Source of the DNA: Diaphorobacter aerolatus
GTDB taxonomy: Bacteria; Pseudomonadota; Gammaproteobacteria; Burkholderiales; Burkholderiaceae_C
Direction of reading: 5' to 3'
DNA: 64,000 nt
Assembly (NCBI RefSeq): GCF_014489535.1
Contig: NZ_CP060783.1
Location: 4,547,501-4,611,500, forward strand
The position numbers and the translations under genes were made by a program. This document shows positions 19,288 to 29,181 of the stretch, piece by piece. The first letter of the stretch is position 1, and each line of letters starts with the position of its first letter. The notes beneath the pieces were generated by a model, which saw nothing but the letters and a program-made list of their open reading frames with translations, searched no databases and was not told the DNA's origin.

Positions 19288-20676
19288 TCAGGCGCTGACG
19301 GACGGCGCGGGCGCATCGGCCTTGGCATGGGTCTGCGCGCTGCGATGAGTCACCCGCTTGCGCACCAACTGAATGTGGTTGCGCAGCGCATAGAGTTCTT
19401 CCGCGTATGACAGTGGCACGCTGATTTTTTCGACCTGCGAATCCAGACGGTCGAGCTGCATCAGCAGCTCCTTGCCATCGAAATCACCGGACTCCATCTC
19501 GTCCTCGATCTCGCGCAGCTTGCCGTACCAGCGAAACACGCGCGAGCGCACGCGGAATTGGTAGAGCGGCGGCACGATGCGCGACAGCGGCAGCATTACC
19601 GCGATCAACAGGCCCATCACCAGCCACATGCGGTCGATGAGGTTCGCGATCCAGAATGGCAGGTAGCGCTGCATCACGGGCGTGGGTTCGTTGATTGCGC
19701 GATCAGCCTCCTTGGCAATCGGCAGCTCCGAATGCAGCGTGCCCGGAAACTCGCGTGCCCGGTTGAACCAGCCGGCCTTGCCGTGGATGGTCTGCGCGTT
19801 CTGCGCGAACAGGGTGAGCAGCGCGGGATGCGTGTCCTCGCGCGCCAACAGCGAGGTGGTAGAGGCCACGAGCCGCACGTCGCGCGGCGGAATGTTCTTT
19901 GCCAGATCGACCACGCCGCGTGGCAGCGTCACGGGCGTGAGAAACGGAAAACGGCGGCTGTAGGCCTCGTTCTGCGCAAAGCTCATGAGCTGCACGTCGG
20001 GTGTCTGCAGCAGCATCTGCACCATCAACGATTCGGGCGCGGAGGCGAACACGATGGCGTCCAGTTCGCCATTCAGAAAGGCCACGGTCGCGGGTGTCTG
20101 GCTCAACTCGCTGAACGTGAGTTCCTTGAGCTCGATGTGGTTGGCATCCAGCAGCCGCTCCATGAGCTTGGGCAGACCGCTGCCCGGCGAGCCAACGTTC
20201 ACGCGCATGCCGCGCAACTGGTGCAGGCCGTCAAGGCGCTCGCTGCGCGTGAGCTTGCGCGCCGCATCGGCGCGGTAGAACAACCAGATGGGTTCCACAA
20301 AAAGGCTGCCGAGCGACACCAGGTTTTCGCTGTCATCGGGCTGGAGTTCGCCCGTGCCGCCCTGCACGAAGGCCAGATCAACCTTGCCATCGCGCAGCAG
20401 TTGCAGATTGGCCGACGAGCCCTCGCTCTCCACCAGTTTGACCTCGATGTCCTCGGCCTTGAGGGCCTGCTGGTAGCGTTTGCCGAATTCCTCGTAAGCG
20501 CTCTGGCTGGGTCCCGTGGCGAGTGTCACCGTCTTGGGTGGCGTGGGCTTGAGCCACCAGTACGCGCCGATCACCAGCGCCACGCCGAGTATCGCCAGCG
20601 GCCCGGCGGAGACCAGCAGGTCGCGGATCGACAGCAGCAGATTGCGCAGGTTGCGCGACATTTGCGAGACGGTCAT
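19288..20676 (-). CDS. TAXI-family TRAP-type solute-binding protein, membrane anchored
   Basis: A 462-residue protein. A membrane segment at about 22-42 is followed by a periplasmic TAXI-type binding domain (TVTLATGPSQSAYEEFGKRY, VDLAFVQGG, GMRVNVGSPGSGLP). A second membrane segment (around residue 345-370) leads to a charged cytoplasmic tail of about 90 residues with a coiled-coil look. Ordinary TAXI receptors are soluble and lack this tail. No TRAP permease gene is nearby. The ATG at 20676 overlaps the stop of the upstream peptidase gene as ATGA, so the two proteins are made together. Confidence 0.85.
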   Translation of the reverse strand: MTVSQMSRNLRNLLLSIRDLLVSAGPLAILGVALVIGAYWWLKPTPPKTVTLATGPSQSAYEEFGKRYQQALKAEDIEVKLVESEGSSANLQLLRDGKVDLAFVQGGTGELQPDDSENLVSLGSLFVEPIWLFYRADAARKLTRSERLDGLHQLRGMRVNVGSPGSGLPKLMERLLDANHIELKELTFSELSQTPATVAFLNGELDAIVFASAPESLMVQMLLQTPDVQLMSFAQNEAYSRRFPFLTPVTLPRGVVDLAKNIPPRDVRLVASTTSLLAREDTHPALLTLFAQNAQTIHGKAGWFNRAREFPGTLHSELPIAKEADRAINEPTPVMQRYLPFWIANLIDRMWLVMGLLIAVMLPLSRIVPPLYQFRVRSRVFRWYGKLREIEDEMESGDFDGKELLMQLDRLDSQVEKISVPLSYAEELYALRNHIQLVRKRVTHRSAQTHAKADAPAPSVSA

Positions 20677-21694
20677 GCGGCCACCTCCGCGCGCCAGTCG
20701 GCAAGTCCGGGCAGAACGAGTCCGCCCGGCAAGGTGATCGAGCGCGCCGCAAGCACAGCCTGCATGGTCGCGAGTGCAACGGCTTCGGCCGCCATCGCCG
20801 CCAGCACCAGCATGCCGGGGTTCTCGTCGACGCCTGCGGTCCCAAGAGCGAACAGCGTGTCGCCGTCGGTCATGGTGTGGACCGGGTTGATGCTGCGCGC
20901 CAGACCATCGTGCCCGACCGTGGCAAGCCGATGCGCCTGCAGCTTGGTGAGGGCCGCATCGGTGGCGATCACGCCGATGGTGGTGTTGGTGCCGGCGAGC
21001 AGGGGCGCGGCTCCTCGCCTGCAAGCAAGGCCCGCCGGGTGTCGCGCAGGCGGCGACCATCGTCGGTGCGGGCACCGGCAATCGCTTGCGCGTTGTCAGG
21101 CGAGATCACGTCGCCCACCGCGTTACAGGCAATCAGTGCGCCCACGGTGACCTTTCCCACGCGCACCGACGCCGTGCCAATGCCGCCCTTCATCGCATTC
21201 GCCAGACCAAACATCTTGCCGACGACAGCGCCCGCGCCCGCACCGACGTTGCCCTGCGCGGGCGTGCTGCGCGAGGCCGCGGCGCACGCCGCATAGCCGG
21301 CACTGGCATCGGGACGGATCTTCATGTCGCCGACGGTCAGATCAAACAGCACCGCCGCGGGAACGAGCGGAATGCGGCCCACGCCGACGTCAAGGCCGAT
21401 GCCTTGTTCCTCCAGCCAGCGCACCGCGCCACTGGCCGCATCGAGCCCGAACGCGCTGCCGCCCGCAAGCATGATGGCGTGTACCTGCTGCACGAGATTC
21501 GACGGATCGAGCAGATCCGTCTCACGCGTGCCGGGTGCCGCGCCGCGCACGTCCACCCCGGCGACGGCCCCGTCACGCGCGATGACCACGCTGCAACCGG
21601 TTGGACGCCGCTCGTCGGTGAAGTGACCGACCTCGATGCCGGTCACGTCCGTAATGGAGCCTTGGGAAGCGTGGGTGTGCGTTGGCAGAATCAT
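20673..21694 (-). CDS. P1-family (DmpA/S58) peptidase (frameshifted in assembly)
   Basis: The N-terminal part (ITDVTGIEVGHFTD, AGGSAFGLDAASG, GNVGAGAGAVVGK) is the alpha-chain half of an N-terminal nucleophile aminopeptidase. The next frame carries NTTIGVIATDAAL, where a Thr at the DmpA Ser position is the likely nucleophile exposed by autocleavage. One base missing in the GGGG at 21002-21005 (CCCC on the coding strand) splits it; repair gives about 340 residues and reads RPLLAGTNTT. The ATG at 21694 is preferred to an upstream GTG at 21730. The gene is translationally coupled to the TAXI receptor. Confidence 0.87.
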
Positions 21695-21893
21695 GAATCC
21701 GTCGAAAGACTTGTGTCGTATAGGCTGCACATTATGGGTGGGTCCGCTCGCCCCTCGCGTGCCGATGCATTATGTGAAAATACATATAAGTAACGAGATA
21801 TTTATTCTTTGTGAATTGAAAGACTCGTCCCGATACTTCGATCAGCATTTCCCTCCCATTCAAGGCTGCTTCGCGCAGCAGGACACCTGACAG

Positions 21894-22730
21894 ATGACAT
21901 CGACCAACCGCCGTTCGCTCCTCGTCGCCGCCGCCACCGTGGCCGCCATTTCCGCCGCATCCTTTGGCCTCGGCTCAACCGCGCTGGCGCAGGACGCTGG
22001 CAAGAAGCAACTGGTCATCGGTGGCACGGCGGGCTCGAACATCGACCAGCTTCAGTCGGGCATCGTTCCTCTGCTCCAGAAGAAGGGCTACAAGGTCAAG
22101 CTGGTTGAATTCAACGACTACGTGCAGCCGAATCTGGCGTTGGCCGACGGCTCGCTGGATGCGAACTTTTTTCAGCACGAGGTGTATTTCAACCAGTTCA
22201 AGGGCGACCGCAAACTTGATCTCGTCGCGTTGACACAGGGCCCGATTGCGCCCATGGGCATTTACTCCAAGACCCGCAAGTCACTCGCCGAAGCCAAGCC
22301 CGGTGATCGCATCGCGCTGCCCAACGACGCGAGCAATCTGGCGCGCGCGCTGCTGCTTGTGCAACAGGCCGGTCTCATCAAGGTCAAGGCCGATGTGAAT
22401 CCGCTGCGCATCTCCGAACTCGACGTTGCCGAAAACCCGCACAAGCTCAAGTTCGTGCCGCTCGACGCGGCGCAGCTCCCGCGCTCGCTCGATGACGTGC
22501 AGTTCGCGATCATCAACGGCAACTTTGCGATCTCCTCGGGCCTCAAGCTCACGGACGCCGTGACGCTGGAAAAAACGCCCGATCACTATCTGAACATCGT
22601 CGCGGTGAAGACCAAGGACAAGGACACGCAGTGGGCCAAGGATCTGGCAGAGGCGTTTCACTCGGCAGATTTCAAGAAGGTGGTGGACACCAAGTTTGCA
22701 GGTTACGCAAAGCCGGCGTTTCTTCAGTGA
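21894..22730 (+). CDS. NlpA/MetQ-family ABC substrate-binding protein
   Basis: A 278-residue periplasmic binding protein of the MetQ family: IGGTAGSNIDQLQ at the mature start, VEFNDYVQPNLAL, DANFFQHEVYF, and the GDRIALPNDASN segment are family hallmarks. These bind D- or L-methionine or other small ligands. The signal peptide is unusual: a TNRRS pair precedes the hydrophobic core and cleavage is at ALAQ, with no lipobox Cys, so the protein should be soluble rather than a lipoprotein. No metN or metI is adjacent. An intrinsic terminator follows at 22757. Confidence 0.9.
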   Translation: MTSTNRRSLLVAAATVAAISAASFGLGSTALAQDAGKKQLVIGGTAGSNIDQLQSGIVPLLQKKGYKVKLVEFNDYVQPNLALADGSLDANFFQHEVYFNQFKGDRKLDLVALTQGPIAPMGIYSKTRKSLAEAKPGDRIALPNDASNLARALLLVQQAGLIKVKADVNPLRISELDVAENPHKLKFVPLDAAQLPRSLDDVQFAIINGNFAISSGLKLTDAVTLEKTPDHYLNIVAVKTKDKDTQWAKDLAEAFHSADFKKVVDTKFAGYAKPAFLQ

Positions 22731-22756
22731 TGGCTCCAGTGTGACGGTGGGTTCCT

Positions 22757-22781
22757 GGGCCGCCTTGTGCGGCCCTTTTTT
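22757..22781 (+). terminator. Rho-independent terminator after the MetQ-family gene
   Basis: GGGCCGC (22757-22763) pairs with GCGGCCC around a 5-nt loop and is followed directly by six T residues. Confidence 0.88.
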
Positions 22782-22937
22782 ATGCTCGCAACGGCGTCTT
22801 TGAGTAAATATGACCGGCGTGTGAAAAACAACGATGCCCTTGCTTGTCCAGCGTCATTGCTTCGTCATGGCAACTCCAAAGAATCGCGGGCAGCTTGCTC
22901 CACGAGGGGGTGAGACTCCATCTTTATAAGCTGCCCC

Positions 22938-25900
22938 ATGCCCAATCTGTCTGCACCCACTTCGAGTTCCATTTTCCAATCCGTTTCTCGCCCGCACGTC
23001 GCACAATTCCGGTGCACGCACTGTGCAGTGGTGTCGTGCTCAGTCTTGTCTCGGCCGGCGTGCTGTCCGCGCCGGTTCCCTTCGGCGGAACCTATTCGCA
23101 GGATTTCAACTCGCTCGCCAGTGCGGGAAGCACGTCGGCATGGACCAATGACAGCACGCTACCCGGTTGGTCCCTGTTTGCGCAGAATGGCACCGCCATC
23201 GCACAGATCGCCGTCAGCACTGGCAGCAGCACGTCCGGCAGCTTCTACAGTTTTGGAGCAGACGCGAATGATCGCGCGCTCGGCGCGCTCGGATCGGGCG
23301 GCGCATACTTCGGCGCTCCGGCTTCTGGCGCAGTTGCAGGCTGGATCGCGCTGGCCCTCGTCAACAGCACCGACGCCACCATCGATGCCCTGCGCGTGCA
23401 ATTCGCGGGCGAACAGTGGCGCTACGGCGGCAGCACTGCGGGCCAGAGCATGACGCTCGAATGGGGCATTGGCGACAGCTTCGCAGCGGTTCAGTCCTGG
23501 ATTGCCGCAAGCGACCTGTTTACCTGGACTGCGCCGGTGAGCACCGGCACGGCCCGCGCGGTGGACGGCAATACCTTGCCTGCGAACGGTGGCGGCCGGA
23601 TGCCGCAGGTCGGTGGCGACCTGAGCAACCTCGGCTGGGAGGCGGGCAAGACGCTGTGGCTGCGGTGGGTGCAAAAGCGCACGGCCACCGGGGCGAGCAA
23701 TGGGCTCTCCATCGACGATCTCGTCATTGAAAAGGCTGGCACAGATACGACCCGCCCACGCTGCAATCCAGCGTGCCAGCGGCCAATGCAATCGGTGTGG
23801 CAATCAATACCAGCACCTACACGCTGAATTTTTCGAAAACCGTTCTGCCTTCTCAGGGAAGTTTCGAACTGCGGCAGGGTTCGACGACGCTGGCGACGAT
23901 GCCTGCATCGGACACCTCCAGGGTCACCTTCAGCGGCCAGACCGTGACGCTCAAGCCCGGAGTCAGGCTTGCGGCAAATACCGCCTACAGCCTCGTTGCC
24001 GTGGATTCGCCTGTCGCGGACAGCGGGGGCCGTCCGTGGAGCCCTGCTGCGCTGAATTTCACGACCGGCGCAGCGCCCGCCATCACGCGCATCCACGATA
24101 TCCAGGGCAACTCCGAAGTCTCGCCCTTGTTGGGTCGAACCGTCACCGTGAGCGGCGTGGTCACCACCTTCCTGCCTGATCTGAACGGCTTCTACGTGCA
24201 GGAAGAAGAAGCGAACTACGACGCGGATCCCGGCACCTCCGAAGGCGTCTTCGTCTACGGGTTGGCAGGCGCGCCCGCAGTGGGAGAAGACACCGTCGGC
24301 AAGCGTGTGCAGTTCACCGCTATCGTGGACGAATACAACCGTCTCACGCAGCTCAAGAGCGTCAGCGACCTGGAGATCAAGGAAGCCGTGCCGTTGCCAG
24401 CGCCGATTGCCATCACGCTGCCGATCACCGACATGGCGCAGTGGGAGCGCTACGAAGGCATGCTGGTGAAGATCACTTCGGCCACATCGGGCGGAAAGCT
24501 CCTGGTCTCGGATAACTACACGCTCGGTCGCTACGGCGATGTCGTGCTGTCGAACGACGAGGTCCTGCCGCAGTTCACCGACAAGAACAAACCGAGCGTG
24601 GCGGGCTACGCCGACTACGCGAAGACCATGCAGCGCCGCCAGATCATTCTGGATGACCGCAGCAGCAAGCAGAATCCGGCGAGTGTGCGCGGCCGAAACA
24701 ATCAACCGCTGTCGGCCGCGAACCCGCTGCGCGCGGGCGATGGCGTCGACGCCGTGGTCGGCGTGCTCGACCAGTTCTACCAGAACGCGACGCCGCCGGA
24801 GATCTACCAGACCAGCTACCGCATTCAGCCCACGCAAGCCCTGAATTTCACGGGTGCGGCACGTCCCTCGGCGAGCGATCTGCATACCGCGCTGGGTCAG
24901 GCGGGCGTGAAGATCGCATCGGCCAACGTGCTGAATTTCTTCAGCATGGTGGGCGACACTAGCACCAACACCAAGGATGTGTTTCCCACGCCTTTGGGCA
25001 ACACCATCGGGATTCGCGGTGCCAACACGCTGGTCGAACTCGAGCGCCAGAAAGCCAAGGTGGTTGCCAACCTGATCGGCCTGAAGGCCGATGTCTATGG
25101 CCTGATGGAGGTGCAGAACAACGGCTTTGCGGACGACAGTGCGCTCAAGCTGCTGATCGATGGAATGAATGCCAGCGCCGACAAACCCGCAGGCGCGACC
25201 TATGCCTACGTGAAGGCGCCGTTCAATCAGGGCGGTGGCTCGACGATTGCGGGCGCGGGAACGGATGCGATTACCGTCGCCATCGTTTACCGCAGCGACC
25301 GCGTCACGCCCGTGGGCAGTGCGGCGGTGCCCAACGTGAGCACCTACGATGCGTTCACGCCGAACGTCGGCGGTGCGCGCGTGCCGATTGCGCAGACGTT
25401 CTCGGTGCCGACGGCCACCGGCACGGAGCAGATCACCGTCGTCGTGAATCACTTCAAGTCCAAGGGCTCGCTGCTGGCCACGGGCGGCAACGGCGACATT
25501 CTGGACGGCCAGGGCAACAACAACCCGGCGCGTGTGAAGACCGCCGAGCAGCTCAAGAATTGGCTTGCGACCAAGCCGACCGGATCGGACTCGGCCAACA
25601 CGGTTCTGGTGGGCGACTTCAACGCCTATGCGATGGAAGATCCGGTCACCTATCTGGAGTCCAACGGCTACACCAAGGTCTCCACGGGCTACTCGTATTC
25701 GTTCGATGGTCTCTGGGGCTCGCTCGACCATATCTTCGTGACGCCGAGCCTCGTCTCCAAGGTTGGCAAGGTCGTCAAGTGGGCGATCAATGCGGAAGAG
25801 CCGCCGGTGCTCGACTACAACGTGGAATACAAATCGGAAGCGCAGGTGGCCGACTTCTACGCGCCCACGGCCTATCGTTCGAGCGATCACAACCCGATTG

Positions 25901-26817
25901 TGATGGGGCTGAATTTTGATGCACTGCCCGTCAACCAGCCGCCCGCCATCAAGGGCGTGCCGACCACTGCAACCCCGGTCGTCGTCGGTCAGAGCATCGC
26001 GCTCTCGGGTGTCACGGTGGAAGACCCGGACAGCGAGCAACTGGTGCTCACGCTCACACCCGTCAACGGCAACGTGTCGGGCGCGAACGATGCCGACGCG
26101 CAACTGCCTGGCGTTCAGCTCAAGGGCACGACCGCGCAAATCAACAGCGAATTGGGCAAGGCCAGCTTTGTGCCAACCGCGCAGGGCGACGCGAATCTTG
26201 GCTTCAGCGTGAGCGATGGCACCAACGGCGCGGTGACCGCAAGCTATGCATTCAAGGTGTCTGCGGTGGTCGATCCGGGCAAGGGCTTTGAACTGGTGCC
26301 AAGTGCGGGTGGCAGCGTGAGTGGCCGGATCGAAGGCGCGGGTTGCAGGCTCGCGTCGTCGCCGCAATACGTCACGGTGCAGAGCCTTGGCATCACCACC
26401 ATGCCGATGGAAGGCGCGACGCTGCCGCACGGGTTGCTGGCATTGACGGCTGCGGGTTGCGATGTCGGTGGCGCGCTGACGGTGACCATGAACTACTCGC
26501 AGCCGCTGCCGCAGAACGCGGAACTGTGGAAATGGGGCCGCACCGCCGACAACCTGAACAAGCACTGGTACAGGATTCCGCACAAGATCACCGGACAGAC
26601 GGTGAGCTTCGAACTGCGCGACGGCGGGCTCGGTGACGATGACCTGAAGGCCGATGGCAACATCACGGACCCGACCGCCATCGTCGCTCCAGGAGCCGTG
26701 CCGCCGGTCGCCAACGCCGTATCGGTGCCGGTGATGAATCTCTGGGGACTACTGACCCTGTCGCTGTCGTTCCTGTCCTTCGCGCCGCTAGCACGCCGCT
26801 GGTCGCGCAGGCGCTGA
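22938..26817 (+). CDS. Secreted ExeM-type nuclease with CTERM-like tail (two assembly frameshifts)
   Basis: A protein of about 1,293 residues once one C is restored at 22991-22993 and one at 23751-23753. A signal peptide (SRPARRTIPVHAL, hydrophobic core, cleavage near LSAP) leads to a beta-rich adhesion-like domain, an Ig-like region, and an OB-fold stretch (VSGVVTTFLPDLNGFYVQEE). The endonuclease/exonuclease/phosphatase domain follows, with NVLNFF, GLMEVQNN (catalytic Glu), VVVNHFKSKG, LVGDFNAY and SSDHNP (catalytic Asp-His). The tail holds a beta sandwich, then VPVMNLWGLL, a transmembrane helix and RRWSRRR, resembling IPTL-CTERM sorting signals. The family degrades extracellular DNA. The start at 22938 lacks a clear ribosome site and is tentative. 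Confidence 0.82.
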
Positions 26818-26833
26818 GCAGAACAGGCCCCGG

Positions 26834-27226
26834 TTATTGCGCGGAGACCTCGATCCGCGTGATCACCATCGCGCCGTTTTGTTCGCGCTCCACGTGAAAG
26901 CGCACCTTGTCGCCTTCCTTGAGTTGGGTGAGATCGGCCGGATCCCTGAACGAGAACACCATGCTCATCGCCGGCATGTTCAGGTTGGTGATGGCGCCAT
27001 GGCGAATGCTGGCCTTGCCCGCACTGAGGTTGACGCGCAGGACTTCGCCCTCGGTCATCACCTGCGTTGCCTCGGCACTGGAGGGCGAGGCAGCCGGTGC
27101 CGATGCGCTTTCGGCGGCGTGGGTGGCGTGATCCATCTTCGCCGCTTCCTGCGCCTGCGCGCCGAACGCGAGCAATGCGCCGAGCGCCAAGCTGGCAAGT
27201 GCAGTGTGATGTCGTGTGTGTTTCAT
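26834..27226 (-). CDS. CusF-like periplasmic copper-binding protein
   Basis: A 130-residue exported protein. The signal peptide ends at AQA near residue 25; a His/Met/Ala-rich linker (KMDHATHAAES) follows, then a small beta-barrel with the copper site. In CusF the metal is held by one His and two Met plus a stacking Trp; here RHGAI and MPAMSM supply the His and Met residues. The final gene of the copper operon, 39 nt after the DUF411 gene. It probably shuttles Cu(I) or Ag(I) in the periplasm. Confidence 0.88.
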   Translation of the reverse strand: MKHTRHHTALASLALGALLAFGAQAQEAAKMDHATHAAESASAPAASPSSAEATQVMTEGEVLRVNLSAGKASIRHGAITNLNMPAMSMVFSFRDPADLTQLKEGDKVRFHVEREQNGAMVITRIEVSAQ

Positions 27227-27265
27227 GGTGAGACCTCGTTGTTGGATTGAATGAAAAAAGGATGA

Positions 27266-27766
27266 TCAGCGGTAGCTCGTGAACACGCGGGTGGATACGT
27301 CGCTATTCATCAGGTTGCGCGTGACGAGCAGCACGTCATACGGGTCCTTGCGCCCGCCGTAGTCCGGGCCGTCCATGCCGGGGCTGCCCACGGGCATGCC
27401 GGGCACGGCAATGCCGAGCGCCTTGGGCCGTTCCTTGAGCAGTTTCTTCACGTCGGCGGCGGGTACATGGCCTTCGATCAGGTAGTTTCCGACCAGCGCC
27501 GTATGGCACGAGCCAAGCCGCGCGGGCAGGCCCAGTTTGGCGCGCGCAGCCGTGTTGCCGCTGTCATGCACGGTCACGGCAAAGCCGTTGTCTTCCATGT
27601 GCTTGATCCAGTCGCCGCAGCAGCCGCAGCTTGGATCCTTCCAGACTTCGACGGCAATCTTCGCGGGCTTGTTTGCGAGCGCGGGCAGGGCGGGAACGGC
27701 CAGCAGCGCTGCGGCTACGCCGCCCAACAGTTGCCGACGGGTGAACGCTGAGGTGGGGTGTTGCAT
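27266..27766 (-). CDS. DUF411 metal-binding protein
   Basis: A 166-residue exported protein with a twin-arginine-like leader (TRRQLLGG). The DUF411 signature follows: KDPSCGCCGDWIKHM with a CxCC cluster, then GSCHTA and YLIEGHVPA, features linked to copper binding. The ATG at 27766 has GGAG 8 nt upstream; the longer upstream reading is inside the oxidase gene. DUF411 proteins occur widely beside copper-resistance genes and are considered metallochaperones, though the exact role is not settled. Confidence 0.88.
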   Translation of the reverse strand: MQHPTSAFTRRQLLGGVAAALLAVPALPALANKPAKIAVEVWKDPSCGCCGDWIKHMEDNGFAVTVHDSGNTAARAKLGLPARLGSCHTALVGNYLIEGHVPAADVKKLLKERPKALGIAVPGMPVGSPGMDGPDYGGRKDPYDVLLVTRNLMNSDVSTRVFTSYR

Positions 27767-27791
27767 GAGTTTTCTCCGGTGAATTCCAAAA

Positions 27792-29180
27792 TCAGTGATG
27801 GGCGTCGTGCGCCGATCCGCCGCCGGGTTTGCGCACGCTCGGAGCTGCCGAAGCCTTGCCCGGCGCCGTCTGGCGCGGTGCGCTGGCGTCATGCGGCATG
27901 CCTTGCCATTCGCGTGCCACCGTGCCCTCGGGGTGCTTGAACCAGCCCGGGTCGCGGTAGTCATTGGCGGCCAGTTGCGCGCGCACCTTGAGCGTGGTGA
28001 ACATGCCGCCCATCTCCAGCGCGCCGAACGGGCCGGTGCCACTCATCATCGGATAGGTGTTGTCGGGCAGCGGCATTTCCATGGCGCCCATGTCGGCCAT
28101 GCCGCGCTCGCCCATCAGCATGTAGTCGGGCACGATCTTCTGGATTTTGGAGACCAGTCCGCGATGGTCGAGCCCGATCATCGTCGGCACGTCGTGACCC
28201 ATGGCTCCCATAGTGTGATGGCTCTTGTGGCAGTGCAGTGCCCAGTCGCCCAGCTCATCGGCAATGAATTCCACCTGCCGCATCTGGCCGACCGCCACGT
28301 CGGTGGTCACCTCGGGCCAGCGCGCGCTTTTGGGCACCGGGCCGCCATCGGTGCCGGTCACTTCGAATTCGTGGCCATGCACGTGGATCGGGTGATTGGT
28401 CATCGTGAGATTGCCCACGCGAATGCGCACGCGATCATTCTGCCTTGCCACCAGCGGCGTGATCGCGGGGAACACGCGGCTGTTGAAGGTCCAGATGTTG
28501 AAGTCCGTCATCTCGTTGACGCGCGGGGTCATCGAGCCCGGCTCCACGTCGTAGGCCGACAGCAGAAACGCGTAGTCGCGATCCACGCTGGCGATCAGTG
28601 GGTGCGTGCTCCTGGGGTGCGTGATCCACAGACCCATCATGCCCATCGCCATCTGCGCCATCTCGTCCGCATGCGGGTGGTACATAAACGTGCCGGGACG
28701 TCGCGCGACGAACTCGTAGACAAAGGTCTTGCCGGGCGCGATATGCGGTTGCGTGAGCCCGCCCACGCCATCCATGCCATTGGGAAGCCGCTGGCCATGC
28801 CAATGGATCGTGGTGTGTTCGGGCAGCCGGTTGGTGACGAAAATGCGCACCCGGTCGCCCTCGACCACCTCGATGGTCGGGCCCGGGCTCTGGCCGTTGT
28901 AGCCCCACATGTTGACCGAAAAGCCCGGCGCCACTTCGCGGACCACGGGCTCCGCGACCAGGTGAAATTCCTTCACACCATTGTTCATGCGCCACGGCGT
29001 GGTCCAGCCGTTGAGCGTGACCACCGGGCGATACGGCCTGCCATTGGGCGGCACGAGCGGCGCAGCAGTCTCGGCGCTGGATTGGCTTGCGGGTTCAGGC
29101 AGCGCGGCCATCGCCACGCGGCTGACCGATGCTGCGGCGACGGCTGCTGCGGCGCCCTGGAAAAAATTGCGGCGTTGCAT
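27792..29180 (-). CDS. Periplasmic multicopper oxidase
   Basis: A 462-residue oxidase exported by the Tat route (QRRNFFQGAAAA). All four copper-ligand clusters are visible: HWHG (126-129), HPH (168-170), HPIHVHGH (263-270) and HCHKSHH (316-322). This places three cupredoxin segments in a shorter than usual chain. A Met-rich C-terminal stretch (GMADMGAMEMPLP) is like the copper-sensing inserts of cuprous oxidases. Such enzymes oxidise toxic Cu(I) to Cu(II) in the periplasm. Its start lies 1 nt after the stop of the TolC-like gene, so expression is tightly linked. Confidence 0.92.
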   Translation of the reverse strand: MQRRNFFQGAAAAVAAASVSRVAMAALPEPASQSSAETAAPLVPPNGRPYRPVVTLNGWTTPWRMNNGVKEFHLVAEPVVREVAPGFSVNMWGYNGQSPGPTIEVVEGDRVRIFVTNRLPEHTTIHWHGQRLPNGMDGVGGLTQPHIAPGKTFVYEFVARRPGTFMYHPHADEMAQMAMGMMGLWITHPRSTHPLIASVDRDYAFLLSAYDVEPGSMTPRVNEMTDFNIWTFNSRVFPAITPLVARQNDRVRIRVGNLTMTNHPIHVHGHEFEVTGTDGGPVPKSARWPEVTTDVAVGQMRQVEFIADELGDWALHCHKSHHTMGAMGHDVPTMIGLDHRGLVSKIQKIVPDYMLMGERGMADMGAMEMPLPDNTYPMMSGTGPFGALEMGGMFTTLKVRAQLAANDYRDPGWFKHPEGTVAREWQGMPHDASAPRQTAPGKASAAPSVRKPGGGSAHDAHH

Positions 29181-29181
29181 G

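Noticed and set aside
23491..26583. A minus-strand open frame of about 1,030 codons over the nuclease.
   Set aside because: It is rich in Arg and His with no domain, and lies fully antisense to a clear nuclease.
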